Source of the DNA: Anaeramoeba flamelloides
Lineage: Eukaryota; Metamonada; Anaeramoebidae
Length of the DNA stretch: 64,000 bases
Direction: 5' to 3'
NCBI GenBank assembly: GCA_027625915.1
Contig: JANTQA010000015.1
Location: forward strand, 9,143,001 to 9,207,000
The position numbers and the translations under genes are program-made. Under the pieces are notes generated by a model. It saw nothing but the letters and a program-made list of their open reading frames with translations, was not told the origin of the DNA and did not search any database. Shown here piece by piece: positions 34,689-48,414 of the stretch (position 1 is its first letter; every line of letters begins with the position of its first letter).

Positions 34689-37600
34689 ATACCTTTATAA
34701 AGCAATTTTTCTGATATTTGGATGCTTATTTGGACTTGTAAATAAAATTTTTAATTGTACTTTGTTAATTTTTCTTCATTTTTATCATTTTTTTGTTATG
34801 CGACTTTCTTAATTAAATTTTTTTACCTGAATTTAACCAATATTGTGAACACATATTGTCATTTACTTAGATGTGAAACATCTCTGCTTATTTTCAATAT
34901 TAAACTTATTTCTTGATAAACAATCCTAATTTACAAATTGGTCCACAAAACAATAATAATAGAGACTACTAACTTAAAATAAAAATTTTCTCATAATATA
35001 ATCAATTTTACAAAAAATATTTATTACTCTTTTCAAAAGAAACTAAATACTAAATAATCAAATAAACACACAATATACACAAAGTTATATAATTTCATAA
35101 ATTAAAATTAATTATTATTAAAAAAAAATGCTAAAAAATAAAGAATAAAATTGAAAAAATAAACTCAAAAAATAGAGTTAATTAGAATGAAAATTTTTTC
35201 ATAAAAAAAAAAATCAAAAACTTACAAAAATCAAATGAATAATACCTATATGTTTTTAAACAGATTGAAATAAAAATTTAAAATTTATTTAAAAATATTA
35301 AGGAGTTTATTTTCAAAATTGGGTTAAATTTTAGATATAATTTTGGGTAGTGGATTATTTTGAAAACAATATTACAACAATTTCTCACAAATACCTTTTA
35401 AAACCAAACAGCAAAGAAACATCGCCAAAGTAAAAAATGTTGTTTTCTGATCTTTGAAATTTATGTAAAAATTGACAATTATGACCTTATGTAGACTTTT
35501 CACATCAGGGGAAATCAATTTTTTTCTTATATGCTGAAACAATAATCTTTTTTTCATACAATTGTTAGGCCAAAAGCTATACAACCATTCCAACCCAATG
35601 GTTAAATCCAGGATAAATAGAAAAATAATTTTCTATCCCATACTTGTATTTTTATGACAGTCTTTTATGGTTATGTGATAGCCAAATGCAAAACTTGAAA
35701 TTTTATAATAGAACTAAAATTCCCCAATAGTGAAAATATTAAAATTTGAATTTTTTAATCCAAACCTAATGAATGATCAACAATTCAGAAAAAAATGTCC
35801 AATTTTTGGTGGATCTTAATTTCTGTATTCCTTAAAATCGAAAGGTACAGCAGTTCCAAACCTACCGTGAAATTTGACAGACATTGAATTTAGCTTTTTG
35901 TTCAAGTTAAATACAAAAAAAAAAAATCTACAGTTATACGCTATCATAAACGAAATTTCATAATAAATGGGTCAATTTTTTTTTATTTTATTTTTCGAAG
36001 AAAAAAAATATTTCTCGAGTATCGAACTGAATATTAAAATAGAAAATTTTTATTAATAATAGATAACTTCAATTTATTAAAATAATTATTTTCGAAATTT
36101 GATTTTTAAAGGGTTAATTATTTTGAAATTGGGTTTAGATATTTTATGGTTTGACACAGGTTTTTTAAAATGATTTCTTATTAGAGAGACTTGAGAAAAA
36201 AATCTTGTTGTTTACTAACCAAACTCAAAAATTCAAAACAAAGCTTCCATAGATCGAAGATAGAATTTGATGAGATCTTTAAAATGGTCTTGCCTTTTGA
36301 TTTTAAGGTCTTTAGAAATTAATATTCTATAAAAACTGCCAAAAACCTTAAAATTGTTCAAAATTATTGATCGTTCAGAAGTTTTGTAGTCAAAAATTCA
36401 AATTTTAATATTTTTTCGATTGGGAAATTTTAGTTCTATTATAAAATTTCAAGTTTTGCATTTGGCTATCACATAACCATAAAATACTGTCATAAAAAGA
36501 CAAGTGTGATACAGAAAATGATTTTTCTGTTTATCATAGATTCCGTGGTGGGGTTGGAACGGCTGTAATGCTATTTGGGGGTGATTATTAAATTGGATCT
36601 CAGATCTTTGGAAACTTTGTTTTGGATCTGTTAATTAATTGTAAAAACAACAAGATTTTTTTTTCAAGTCTTCCAAATAAAAAATTTTTTAAAAAACCTC
36701 TGTCAAACCATAGTATATATATATAATATTGCATACTATTTGTTTCAAAATAAATGGAACAAAATTTCATACAGCTTTCCAATAAATGATTTTAGAAATC
36801 CTGTAACATTTCAATTTTTTAATTCTTCAAATCAGCCAAATTATTCATTTCCCTTTTAGAATTGGTGTTTTTTGTTATAGAAGACCTATACCTTAACCAA
36901 TCAAAGAAACTGATAATAAACCCTAAAAAAAAACATGGTATTGGTTTCTTAAAGTTCTATTATTTAAAAATAAATTCTAAAAATGAAGGATCAAATTGTA
37001 AAATTTATCTCAAAAAAATAGAGTAAATTTTTAAGAAAATTTCTATTCATCATAAAAAAAAAAAATTCAAAAAAATTGGAAAATTTTCAACTATTTGCTT
37101 GAACAGTTTAAATTTTACTGAAAATAACCAGACATTTACTTTCAAAATTGATTTGAACTTTGGTATACTGTTTGGTCGTAGATTGGATGTAGTCTTTGTA
37201 CAAGAAGAAAAAAAAAGCACGGATAATATTTTAAAACACGGATAATAGTCTTTTGGAACGCTTTATTTTGCTCATTGTAATAGTGTTTGTGTCTCTTTTA
37301 GAATTTGAAGGATTATCGATTTATTTTAATTCTTGAAATGTTATTATTTTGGAAAACTGACTGAAAATTTTGATCCTTTAATTTTACAATGAATGAAGAT
37401 TTGTTTTTTATATTTAACAGAGACAAAAAAGTCAATTTCTATGTGAGTCAAATTCCCTAGTATGATTGGAGAGACTGTATTAAAAGTTTAAAGAATGTAT
37501 TTTTTAAACAATACTCACTAATTCACTTAACATCATATATAAAACTAAATTTGTTTTTATAAATTAAATACTGAAAAAAAAATTATATTAAAATTCCCTT

Positions 37601-38315
37601 TTTCTCATTTCAAACTTTTTAGGAATCTCACAATAAAAATAGATCATGATTTTCAAATTCTTGCTTTTTATTTTTAATTGGGTATTTCGTATTGGTGAAT
37701 CAATTCTTAATTAAAGGAATATTTGAGGTTTATAAAGAAAGTGAATAATTTTGAAATTTGATAACATTTTATTTGAAAGTCCTATTCATGAACTGAAGAC
37801 AAAAAATAAATTGTAATAATTCTAAATCATATGTTTGTCTTTGAAAGCATCATAAAAAAAAAGCAAATATTTCAAAAAATTAATGCCAAAAGTTACATCT
37901 TTAATTAACATCAATCTTTTAATAATTGCTAAAAACCGATCCAAGATAAAAAAAGTCTAAGCCAAGATGTTGAAAAAAATTTTAACGGTAATACTTCAGA
38001 ATCAATGAAATATTAAAAACTTTTCAAAATTTATATTAACGTTTCAGGTTTTAATTTGATTTTAATGAACAATGGGATTAAAATGAAATGAAAAAGACGG
38101 TTATATTTTTTGCAAATTATCATTGAAACAAATCAATACAAACCAACATCCGAAAAAACAATCAACCAAAAGGGTATTATGAATTACTTATCATCCGAGA
38201 GATCAATTTTAAAGAATTCAAGAAGAATTAATTTCATTTTTCAACTTTATTTTTTTTTCCTGATCAAATTTTCAAGATTTTAATTTCAAATTAATCACTT
38301 TTACAGAACAATCAA
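34689..38315. other. Intergenic region from the tRNA to importin alpha
   Basis: Dominated by a TA-flanked fold-back element (35580-36567). A TTTTACAG|AAC string 13 bases before the importin ATG could be the acceptor of a 5' UTR intron, but no donor can be assigned. No other gene seen. Confidence 0.5.
35580..36567. mobile_element. TA-flanked fold-back element with ~200-bp arms
   Basis: Left arm about 35580-35785, right arm about 36365-36567. Shared arm blocks include TTATGGTTATGTGATAGCC and AAATGCAAAACTTGAAATTT. The left end is TACAACCATTCCAACCC; the right end read inward is TACAGCCGTTCCAACCC. TA is at both edges. The ends resemble the element at 51861-52214. No ORF. Tc1/mariner-type ends are likely. 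Confidence 0.8.
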
Positions 38316-40636
38316 ATGTCCTACTTTCAAAACAAATTAAAAAGAAGACAAGGAAGGTTTAAAAGAAAAAGCACCCGATCAAACTCACGTGACAAAAGAG
38401 TGAAACATACAATTAGCTTATCCAAATCAAAAAGAGATGAAAGGTTGATGAAAAGAAGAAATATTGGAAAAGTTTTGCAATCATCTAATTTAAATATTCT
38501 AAATAATCAAAACAACCAAGACATTACAGACTATATCCCAACTGTAATCCTTTTTTGTTTTCTCTTTTACCTCTGCTTTTTTTATACCAATCCAATTCTT
38601 CAAAAAGGAAACAAAAAGAAATTTCTTCCCAAATTTCATTTAACTTTTTACTTTTCTTTTTTTTTTTCTTTTTAACGTGTATATATTAATCATAAAATGG
38701 AAATTATTTCTTTATAGATTGAAGAGTTACCCGAATTAGTAAAAGGAGTGAATTCAAATGACACAACAACAATTAAAAAATCAACACAGTTAATCAGAAA
38801 AATGTTAAGTGTCGAAGATGATCCACCAGTTAACGAAGTTTTACAAACAAACGTACTTTCAACATTTGTTTCATTTTTAGAAGGCAGCGATCAATTCTTA
38901 CAAGTAATACTTTATCCTTTTTTCACTCTGAATTTTTATTTTCTTTTTTTTTCCTGTTCAATATTCTCTTTATTAAAATGAGAGAATTTTTTTAACCATC
39001 ACATTTTAAAAATACCAATTCAAAATTGCTTTTATTATTGATTTTTTATTATGAATAACTTTGAAAAAACTCATCCTTATTTTTTCTTGTTTTGGTTTTT
39101 GTTATATATTTTTATTCATAAACAAATAATTACTTTCATTAAAATTAAAATTGCAATTAGTTCGAATCTGCCTGGATTCTTTCGAATATATGTAGCGGGG
39201 AACACGAAGAATGTGAATTTGTGGTCGACTTGGGCATTATCCCTATTTTCAATGAATTATTAAAATTAGAAGATCCCGATATCATTGAACAATCCTGTTG
39301 GGCACTTAGCAACATTTCTGGTGATTGTATCGAATACCGTGATTTAATTCTCAAACAAAAGGGTTTCATTGATAATCTTATTAATATTATCAAAAGCCCA
39401 TCATCAAATCTTGATATCATTCAAAATGCAAATTGGTGTTTATCAAATTTATGTCGAGGAAAACCTAGGCCCAAATTCTCCAAAGTAATTATCCATTTTA
39501 TACAGATTCTATTATTCTTGACCTTTCTTTGTTTTTGTCATTAAATAAAATAAGTGTCTCTCAAACAAACTAATTTCGAAATTAAATCACAAAATCAAAC
39601 AAAAACATTACCCTTTTTCTCAAATTAAATAGGTTGGTAAAGCAATACCAATTTTTGCACACTTGATCAACCAAAATCACCTACAACTTGTAATTGATGC
39701 TTGTTGGGGTTTAAGCTATCTTTCAGACGGCAATGATTTAAATATCAATTCTGTTATTGACGCAGGGGTGATTCCAAAAATGGTAGAGTTTTTAGGGTAT
39801 GCTTTTAATTTATCTATTTGAAAATGCTGTGTCACTTCTTTTGTTTCTAATTTATCCTCTTTTTATCTTTAAAATAACCTTTGACTTTTCATAAATTTTT
39901 ATTGTTCTTAATACATCAAATATCTAATAAATATAGATCAACAAACCCTAAAATACAAACACCAGCACTGAGAGTAATTGGCAATGTTGTAACAGGGGAT
40001 TCCATCCAAACACAGAGGGTTCTAGAGACCGATATCCTTGACAAATTTAACAATTTACTAACCCACCCAAGAAACCAAATCAAAAAAGAGGCCTGTTGGG
40101 CATTGTCAAACATAGCAGCAGGCACCGAAAGCCAAGTTCAGGCTGTTGTAGAATCAGGAGTAATCAAACAACTCATAACAGTCATGCAAAGCTCAAACCG
40201 CCTTATTAGAGAGGAGGCAGTTTGGGCTCTTAGCAATGCTATATATGGTGGCTCCAACCAACAAATTATTTATTGTGTTGAACAGGGGTGTTTAGAAGAA
40301 TTCATCTTTTTCCTCGACTCACCATCAAGCCGGGTAATCAAAATTTGTCTTGAGGCAATTGAGAAAATCTTACAAGTCGGGGAAATTCAAGCTGAAAGAA
40401 CAGCTGGACAAAACCCTGTCATTCAAGCAATCCAAACACTTGGGGGTATAGAGAAAATCGAGAAACTTACAAACCACAAGTCTAAATCTATCTATAAATT
40501 ATCCGAGAATATTTATGAAACATATTTCTTCGAAGAAGATTCAGATGAAGATGACGAAGAAGATCCAGACGAAGAAAACTATAACTATTATGATCAACAA
40601 GAAATCGATAACACTTATGTACAATACAAATTTTAA
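38316..40636 (+). CDS. Importin subunit alpha (karyopherin alpha), five exons
   Basis: Adaptor that binds classical nuclear localisation signals through ARM repeats and importin beta through its N-terminal IBB domain. Exons are 38316-38543, 38718-38903, 39161-39484, 39633-39796 and 39937-40636, with four GT-AG introns of 174, 257, 148 and 140 bp, giving 533 aa, normal for the family. A basic IBB domain lies at about residues 7-55 (KLKRRQGRFKRKS, SKRDERLMKRRN). About ten ARM repeats follow with the NLS-groove signature W...N: SAWILSNICSG, CWALSNISGD, NWCLSNLCRG, CWGLSYLSDG, CWALSNIAAG and VWALSNAIYG. The fourth of these has Tyr where Asn is usual (LSYLSDG), which is common in that repeat. The acidic C-terminal tail (EEDSDEDDEEDPDEE) is expected for CAS binding. 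Every junction restores conserved sequence, so the model is firm. A second, partial paralogue starts at 60954. Confidence 0.97.
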
Positions 40637-42189
40637 TGAACCTTTATAATTTCTTACTTTTTTTTTTTTTTATTTTTGATATTTTAATCAGTTTTTGAAA
40701 TAATTTTTTAAAATAATATTATTTCAAAAATTTTTTAGAGGATCAAATATTCCGAAAATTTACATTTTTTCTATATGTTTTTTTTTATAATTCCCAAGAA
40801 TGTTTATATCAAAATTAATAAATCTAAATTTTAATATAAATAAAATAACAAATTAAATGGGAAACAACCCCCTTTTTTTATTATAAACTATTTTACCAAC
40901 CCCCCCCACTAACAAATTTATCGTTTTCACAATCAAGAGTATATATAAAAATTTTCTATTAAGAAAAAAAAATCCATGTTTGTATATTTACTTTCTAATT
41001 CCATACCACTATACCAACACCAATTTTATCATTAATATAACTTCAAATTTATCTTCTATGATACACTTTTATCTTTTTATACAAACGGAACAACAGTTCA
41101 AAGAAGTTTATCAGACGGAGTAAATAGTTATAGGAAAAAAAAAAACATTTTTAATAATTTTTTCTTTTTTGACATTGGCAAATATATTGATAAAATAACA
41201 ATAATGTAGTTCTTCAATTTGCATAAATATTCAAAGTCTGACATTTATAAAATTTTAAATACAATGCTCAAAAAACAAACCCCATTTTAAAAAATTGAAA
41301 CTTACTTTAATAATAAATTGAAAAAAAAATATTACATTTAGTATTCAGGAACAATTCATAATTGAATAATATTCGTAATTCACTTTTTATTCAATTTTAA
41401 GATTTAAAACCTGTTATTTAAAAATCACAAAAAAAAAAAAAAATAAAACCAAAAACTAAATAAAAAGCGAGTCAAAATTTTTGAAAAGAGCATAATTTAT
41501 TTTTTATTATGAAACTTTTGCGGATGAAATGGGGATAAAGAAAATTTTTTGTTAATTATTAAATTGATTTTAAAAGACATTAGAAAAGTCTAAATTTCTA
41601 ATGAATTATTTGTTGTAGTGTAGATCCTTTTTACTGATATTTTTAATAATAAAAAAAAAGACAACAAAAAAAAAAATAAACAAAAATTTGAAGAAAGTAC
41701 AAAAATTTTATCAGAAAAAGAAAAACAAAGAAAAATTTAAAAAAAGAAAAGAAAAGAAAAATAAAAACAAAAATATTGAAAAAGCAAAACTAAAATTTGA
41801 ATATAAATTACAAATAATGATTCTGATCGAAAAATTAGAAAATAGTTGTTAAATAAGAATATATGGGATAAACCCTCAAAACAAGACACTTAAAATAGTA
41901 AAGCAAGTCAAAATTTTCGAAAAATAGTTGATATTTTAATTTCTAGATTTTTTCTCTTGAAATTTTAATTGTATTTTGTAGTTAGTTTTAAATATAAATT
42001 TCTAGTATGATGAAAATGAATGGAAACATTATTCTTATGATATTCGAGAAAATGAATAATCTATTTCATAAAAATTAATTAATAATAAACCCCCTAACAA
42101 ATAAAAAGACACATAAAATATCAAGAATTATTCATAATTGAATCAAATTAATTATAGCATCATTCTAAACTATAGGAAACCTTTTAATA

Positions 42190-42389
42190 TACTATCAGTT
42201 TCACTTTTAAGGCACAAACTTTCAACGAAATTTAAGGCACAAAAAAATCTCAAATTAAAGCACAAAATTTAAAATTTTAATTTTTACAAATTATTTTACT
42301 AGAATGTATTTTTTGGGCTTCAATTTGAGATTTTTTTTTTGACTAAAATTTTGTTAAAAGTTTGTGCCTTAAAAGTGAAACTGACTGTA
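42190..42389. mobile_element. Family A palindromic MITE, TA-flanked
   Basis: 200 bp. Left end TACTATCAGTTTCACTTTTA, right end TAAAAGTGAAACTGACTGTA. Arms contain ACTTTCAACGAAATTTAAGG and the inverse. Palindromic along nearly its full length. Confidence 0.85.
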
Positions 42390-42711
42390 AAAGTCCAGAA
42401 TAAACACGGAATTTATTACCCAAAGAAACCAAAGAAACCAAAGGACCTAAAGAAACTAAAATTGCAATTTTACCATTGTAAAAATTGAACTTTCCTTTTT
42501 TATCTGAATACTTACTTAATTGTTACAATCCCTGGAAGATGATATAAGATTATCTTGTATTGAGCATAACTGGATTTTGTTTTGAACTTTAACTGATTGA
42601 TCTCGGACTTGATTTGGATTTTAATTGTGATTAAAAAAAGGCATTTTTTTTATTTTTTAAATTTTCAATTATTTAGAATTTTCAAAATTGGAAATTAATT
42701 ACCTCTTGCAG

Positions 42712-43213
42712 CCGTTAGGTTTTCCCGAATTTTTAAGAAGAGAGTAAAATTATAGATTTTGCTCAATTCTTTTGAATTCTGGAAAACCACAGTTAGTTTT
42801 TTTTTTTTACTTTTTGAAAGATAAAGTTAATTTATTTAATTTTCTTTACATTCCAAAAATTAAAAAAAACCTAGGCACTCTACGGCACTTTTCATTAGGT
42901 TTTTTTAAAATTTTCGAAATTTTTTGAAAATTTATATAATTTTCAATTTATTACTCAAATTGGAAAAAAATCCTTGGTTCTCTACACCACTTATCTGTTA
43001 GGTTTTTTTTTGGGTTTTCTATTTATTTGTGAAGTGTTCTAGGTTTTCTTGAGTTTTTTATTTATTTGGAAAATCTATTGATTTTTGTTAGGTTTTTTTT
43101 TGCATTTTGAAATAAACAGAAATTTTTTTTGAATTTTCGGTTTATTTCTAAACCCTCAAAAAAACCTAACGAAAATCCATCGATTTTCAAAATAAATAGA
43201 AAACTCAAAAACC
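42712..43213. repeat. Modular nested-hairpin repeat, locus 6 (largest)
   Basis: About 500 bp of successive and nested hairpins. A GAATTTTTAAGAAGAGAG unit pairs with CAATTCTTTTGAATTCTGG. Then come a diverged TTTTTACTTTTTGAAAG unit, another unit around 42890-42975, and a preserved outer/inner pair at 43010-43205 with GTGAAGTGTTCTAGG and CCTAACGAAAATCCATCGAT junctions. It directly abuts the family A MITE starting at 43214. Confidence 0.7.
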
Positions 43214-43411
43214 TACAGTCAGTTCCACTTTTAAGATACAAACTGCAACAAAATTTTTAGAACAATTAAAATCTCAAATTAAGGCAAAAAAATCAGATTC
43301 TAGTAAAATAAATTCTAAAAATTAAAATTACAAATTATGTACCTTAATTTGAGATTTTTTGTGCCTTAAATTTCATTGAATATTTGTGTCTTAAAAGGGG
43401 AACTGACTGTA
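43214..43411. mobile_element. Family A palindromic MITE, TA-flanked
   Basis: 198 bp. TACAGTCAGTTCCACTTTTA at the left and TTAAAAGGGGAACTGACTGTA (read across the edge) at the right. It was inserted at the end of hairpin-module locus 6. Confidence 0.85.
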
Positions 43412-43469
43412 ATGAAAAATGAACTGTTGACATTATGCGATACATGAAACCGAATACCCATATTTTGAA

Positions 43470-43600
43470 ACATGGAAATCGAAAATTTAAAATAATCACA
43501 ATTTTTTAACCTGAAAAATCACTCTTATTTCAAACACTCTCAATGAACTACTTTGCCTCTAAAAGATCGTATTGTCAATGATTAACAATTATTGTGCTTG
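43470..43600 (+). repeat. Unclassified repeat pair, copy 1
   Basis: Shares TTTCAAACACTCTCAATGAA, CTCTAAAAGATCGTATTGTC with 47870-47965 (TTTCAAACATTTTCAATAAA, CTTTAAAAGATCGCATTGTC). Confidence 0.5.
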
Positions 43601-44639
43601 GTTGAATTAATACATTATCCCCATAAAACCATACAACTGTTCCATAAGTACTACAAATATTCAAAGACATCGAAATTGGTAGTATATTTTGAAAAAATTG
43701 TAATTTATGGAAATAGAAAATTTAATATCAGATCATGATTTCAACCTCTCAAACTTCATAAAAGTTTATTATTTTTAATTTTTTTGTAAAAATCAAGATT
43801 AAAATTTAATTTTCCTATGGAAATTTTTTAAAGTGACCACAGAAATAACAGAAATCACAGAAACGATGGAAATTTAAAAGTATTTTTTGATCATTATTTT
43901 GAAATTGTTAAAACTTGAGATTTTAACCATATTTGAAATTCAAGATCCACATTAATTTTTGTATTTTTCTGCATTTGTTTGTCAATTTCCAAAACCAAAG
44001 GAACCAAAGGAACCAAAAAATGGATTACCTATTATTAAATCTTCTATTATAAATTTTATGATTTAGGATGTCCTTTAATAACCATTTTACTGTTTTTCAT
44101 ACAAAATAAAATTTCAAGAATAGAAAATCAAATCCAGGGTCTTAGAAATTTACATGGTAGGGGAGGAACTGAATGTATTAATTATTACAAAGAGGTTGTG
44201 ATTTCGGCTTCTTTTAATTTGATTCTTGTTGTTTTTCCTTGAATTAAATCCCATAGTCAAGATTAAGAGGAGCATATCTCCTCGAATTGTTTTTGGAACA
44301 ACATGATCAATTCCAAACATTCTGAACATTTTTTATGCTTATTTGATACCATTTTTAATGTTTGGATCGTTTCACTCAAAACCCAATTGGTTATATCAAT
44401 ATAAATTGTGGTTGAGGTTATGTGAGTAAAGGTTTTGAAGAGTCGTTCATGATTGGATCTTTTGGTGGATTAAACTTGGAAAAATTAGTCAATCAATTTT
44501 TAATATTTCGAAAAAAAAAAATATTGTATCAATTGAGATTTAATGATCTTTCAATTTTAGGAATTGGAAATTTTAGTGGATTTCATCCAAATGACATCTC
44601 AATTACCCAGCCATTATTCATAACTCTTTTTGTTTTAAA

Positions 44640-44830
44640 ATGACTTAGACATATTTCATCTAAAAATTTCCACTTTTCTCCTTATTGACTTTTGAATACA
44701 ATTTTTAGAACCTGATCAATTCAACTCACAATCCTAAAAAAAAATTGAATAGAAAATTGTCAACAATGTGAAAGGGTTCTAAAAATTTGTTATAAAAGGG
44801 AAATTTTCTGAAAAAGTCGATTTTTGTCAA
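44640..44830 (+). repeat. Unclassified repeat pair, copy 1
   Basis: TTGACTTTTGAATACAA, AAAAAAAATTGAATAGAAAA and GAAATTTTCTGAAAAAGTCG align in order with 49600-49765. The class is not determined. Confidence 0.5.
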
Positions 44831-46462
44831 AAGCTTATATTTTGATTTTTTTGAGATACATGGAAATCGAAGAAATTGAAGAAATCACAGAAATCAGATC
44901 AATCACAGTAATAATAATAACCATTTTTATAATAAATATTTCATTTAATCCTTCTTAGATCTAACCCGGATAAAAATTTGTGAGATGCAACAACCACCAA
45001 ACCCTGATAAAAAAACACAATACCTTAAATTTGAATTGCAAAGATTGTCCTTATTATCGTTTTCAATAAAAATTTTCATTCAAAAGCCATATTTTATCAA
45101 TTTTTTTTGTTTTGAATGGTGTTTTTAACTTGCAAAAAACAAGTAATTGTTAAATCCAATTTTTTCAGAATGAAAATTCAATTTGAGAACATAAATGTAA
45201 AATAGTACAATAACTCCTAGGGTGGAAAAGTGGTCCTTAACTTGAAATATTAAAATACAAATTCCAATACCAACTCTGATTTAACTTTGGATTCTTTTTC
45301 AATTTGCAAATAAAGCAGTGAGTTGTATTTTGGTTTCAAATTTTCGATATCGTCATGGTTGTAATCTAAAAAAAACTATTTTAATTTCAGTTGATGTTGT
45401 TGTAATTTATAAATTTTCATAAAATGATAAAATACACTTACTTCATTAGCACAATAGAGAAAAGATGTTAGTGTAAACAAAAGAGCTGATAAATAGCATA
45501 TATATCTACCATCCAAAAAATGTGAACTGATCGACATATGAAATAAACAAAACAAATTTTACATCAAAATGTTTAAACGAACAATTCCTAAAATTTGAAT
45601 TTCCAAACACCCAAACCGAAAAACTGATCCACTACCAAAAAACTGATCCAACCCCAATTTGTTTTTAAGAAAATGAAAAAGAAATTGACTAGGAAAATGA
45701 AATTGAAAAAATATAATTGAAAATTCAAAAAAGAGAAAAACAAAAAAAATTGAAATAGAAAGAAGAAAAAAAGTACCGATAAAAAATCAACAACCAACAA
45801 TCAACATTTAAAATAATTGTTATTCTGGATTAAAATTGTCAAATCTGCTTTCGTTGTAAAACAGCTGTAAATGTTCTCATTTTATGTTATTGTTTAACCT
45901 CTTTTTTTGTTCATTTTAAAACAAAAACTCAAGTCCAAAAATTATCCTGATTATTTGTAATTAAGATAGTATTCAAAAAATAGCATTTAAACCAATTTTT
46001 GAAATGGTTCAATTTCTCCTAATTTGTGATTTTAAATGTAATCATTAGTAAAAGTGAATTTATTTTTGGTTTTTTTTGATGTTATGCTTTTTCCATTCAT
46101 GTAAAATTCTCTTTAAGATTTTAACAATAGGTGTTAATCTCTTTTTGAAGAATTTCGGTTTCTTATATCTTCATTGATCAGTGAGTTATAAAGTATTAAA
46201 ATAATTGAAAAATTTACCTTTTTCCACTACTTTCTTTCAGAATTAAAACTGATTTGAGAATTTCAACCCAGAATTGTTTCTCTTTAATAGTCAAATGAAA
46301 AAGAACCAAAAAGCAACTACCACTCGAACACTTGTCAAAATAACAAACATAAAACAACAGTCAAAGCAACACCAAAAAGTTCCTGATTCAAATCATACAA
46401 AGATCTAATTCGTTTGTTAATTCAAATTAAATCTTTCCATTCAAAGAACACTAATTTTGGAA

Positions 46463-46663
46463 TACAGTCAGTTTCACTTTTAAGTCACAAACTTTCAACG
46501 AAATTTAAGGTACAATAAAAATATCAAATGAAAGCACAAAATTCCGATTCTAGTAAAAATAAATTGTAAAAATAAAATTCAAAATCTTGTGCCTTAATTT
46601 GAGATTTTTTTTGTGCCTTAAATTTCGTTGAAAGTTTGTGACTTAAAATCGAAACTGACTGTA
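46463..46663. mobile_element. Family A palindromic MITE, TA-flanked
   Basis: 201 bp. TACAGTCAGTTTCACTTTTA at the left; AAAATCGAAACTGACTGTA at the right. Inverted halves are otherwise nearly matched. Confidence 0.85.
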
Positions 46664-47869
46664 GTGAGATACAAAGATCTTTCTTTGCAAAATTTGTTTT
46701 GTAGATTAAAATATAAAAGCCAAAACCCAGACTTTATTCTTTTAAAAGTTGAAAAATGTAAATAATTTTTGCGAAATTACCAACAATAAAAGATTTCTGT
46801 TAAAAGGTTAAAAACAAAATATTGAAAAGTTTGAATTTTGAAAGTTTTGAAGAAGTCAGTATTGAAATTTCCTTTTCAAGAAATGTGTTGAACAGTAGTT
46901 TTGAAATTTCATTGATTATAATCAAATTTTTTGAAGTTAACCAAAGGATCTACAAGGATTTGTGGGTTTTTAAAAAGATTTGTGTTCTTTTTGATCGTTA
47001 ACCTTTCTTTTCTACAAAAATCATTTTTTTAACAAAATTTTCCCATTTCTAAATTTCATATTTTTTTACAATTCTCTCTTTTTACTCATTCGAAACATTA
47101 ACCAAAAAGATGAATACTAACTATCCAATTCAGTCAAAAATTGAAAACTCAGGAGGAGAAACAGAAGAAACAATTTGGTGTGATTTTTGCCTTGAAGATG
47201 ATCAAAAGATTGAAGCCACAGTTTATTGCCAAGACTGCGAAAAAAACCAATGTGAAAATTGTGACCTAATACACAAAATCAGAAGATTTAGTAAACATGT
47301 TCGAACAACCGATCCTAAACCAAGTTTGTTTTTCAATTTGTTTTTATTTTTGATCTCAATTCTTTTGACGCTAATCATTACAAAAATTGAAAAAAACCTT
47401 TTTTTGTAAAATTTGATTGCGATAATTAAAACAACAAAATATTTCAACAACTTTCCAATCTTTTTGAATTTCATAATTCAATTTTTTTAACTTCTTTTGT
47501 TTTTTGTCCTTCAAAAAATAATAATTTTACATTTGGTTTTTTAAGCGTAACTTGTTTTTGTTTGTAATAAAGAACAAATAATATTTAAAAAGTGCGATGA
47601 GGATCTAATTTTCTCTTTTTTTTAAAATTTTCAATCTTCACAATTTAATTTGATTTAACCAAAAACACCTGACCAATTATACAAATTATCCTCAACACAA
47701 TTTGTTCTGATCTCATTTAAAATGTAAAGTCAGGATCTTTAAAATAAGCCCCAATTTGGAAACAAAAAATCCAATTATTAAATGAAAAATTCAAAAAGAA
47801 GTTGATATTTTTGAGAAAAGATCAACCCAAACACTTTGCCAAGAGAAGTAAAAACGAAATTGGAAAATA

Positions 47870-47965
47870 ACCACAAGATTTTCTAACTTTAAAAATGACG
47901 ATCATTTCAAACATTTTCAATAAACAACCTCTAACTTTAAAAGATCGCATTGTCGATTTGTTTTG
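47870..47965 (+). repeat. Unclassified repeat pair, copy 2
   Basis: Partner of 43470-43600, sharing the CATTTTCAATAAACAACCTC / TTTAAAAGATCGCATTGTC block. Confidence 0.5.
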
Positions 47966-48067
47966 TACTTTGGATATTGCAGAAATTGTTCCAATGCCTT
48001 CAGAAATCAGAATATAATCCGAACAAAGGAGTAGTGGTTTTCCCTTTGCTTTTTTTTTTTTGTTTTT

Positions 48068-48181
48068 GGTTACTCTGGACACTTTGGTTCCTTTGGTTCT
48101 TTTTGGCTCTTTTTGGTTACTTTGGTTCCCTTGGTTCCTTTGGTTCCTTTGGTTCCTTTGGTTCCTTTGGTTCCTTTGGTT
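48068..48181. repeat. Minisatellite of GGTTCCTTT units
   Basis: Five perfect consecutive 9-bp GGTTCCTTT units, one GGTTCCCTT variant and degenerate units upstream. The minus-strand frame reads repeated Asn-Gln-Arg, but this is a product of the repeat, not a gene. Confidence 0.85.
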
Positions 48182-48414
48182 ATTGTCTTGGATTGACATT
48201 CCCAACAACACTTTCAAGGATGATATTTGACTTTTTTTGATATTTTGAACAGAATACCCAATACTAAAGACCCACAAAACATTTGTTTTCTTTTAATTTT
48301 CCAATTTTTTTTGTTTGGATTGTTTCTCTGAAAAATCCCAATTGTGAGTTGGATGAAAAATTTGAACTGAGGGTTCGTTAGGGAAAACTTTTTGGAATTG
48401 TACCTTTATTGATC

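Larger units (their letters stand above)
40637..47109. other. Intergenic region, importin alpha to B-box gene
   Basis: No gene supported. Holds three full family A MITEs (42190, 43214, 46463), hairpin-module locus 6 (42712-43213), one copy each of two unclassified repeat pairs (43470-43600 and 44640-44830), short AACCAAAGG runs (42421, 43995), and a right end of the second TTAA family at 45240. A 73-codon frame at 44422-44643 has no recognisable similarity. Confidence 0.5.

Noticed and set aside
44422-44643. 73-codon frame considered as a transposase remnant
   Set aside because: No catalytic motif or similarity that I can name; it falls in repeat-rich DNA.
47950-48277. Proline-poor repetitive proteins in both strands over the GGTTCCTTT array
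   Set aside because: Produced by a 9-bp repeat, which keeps frames open; no start context or conservation.
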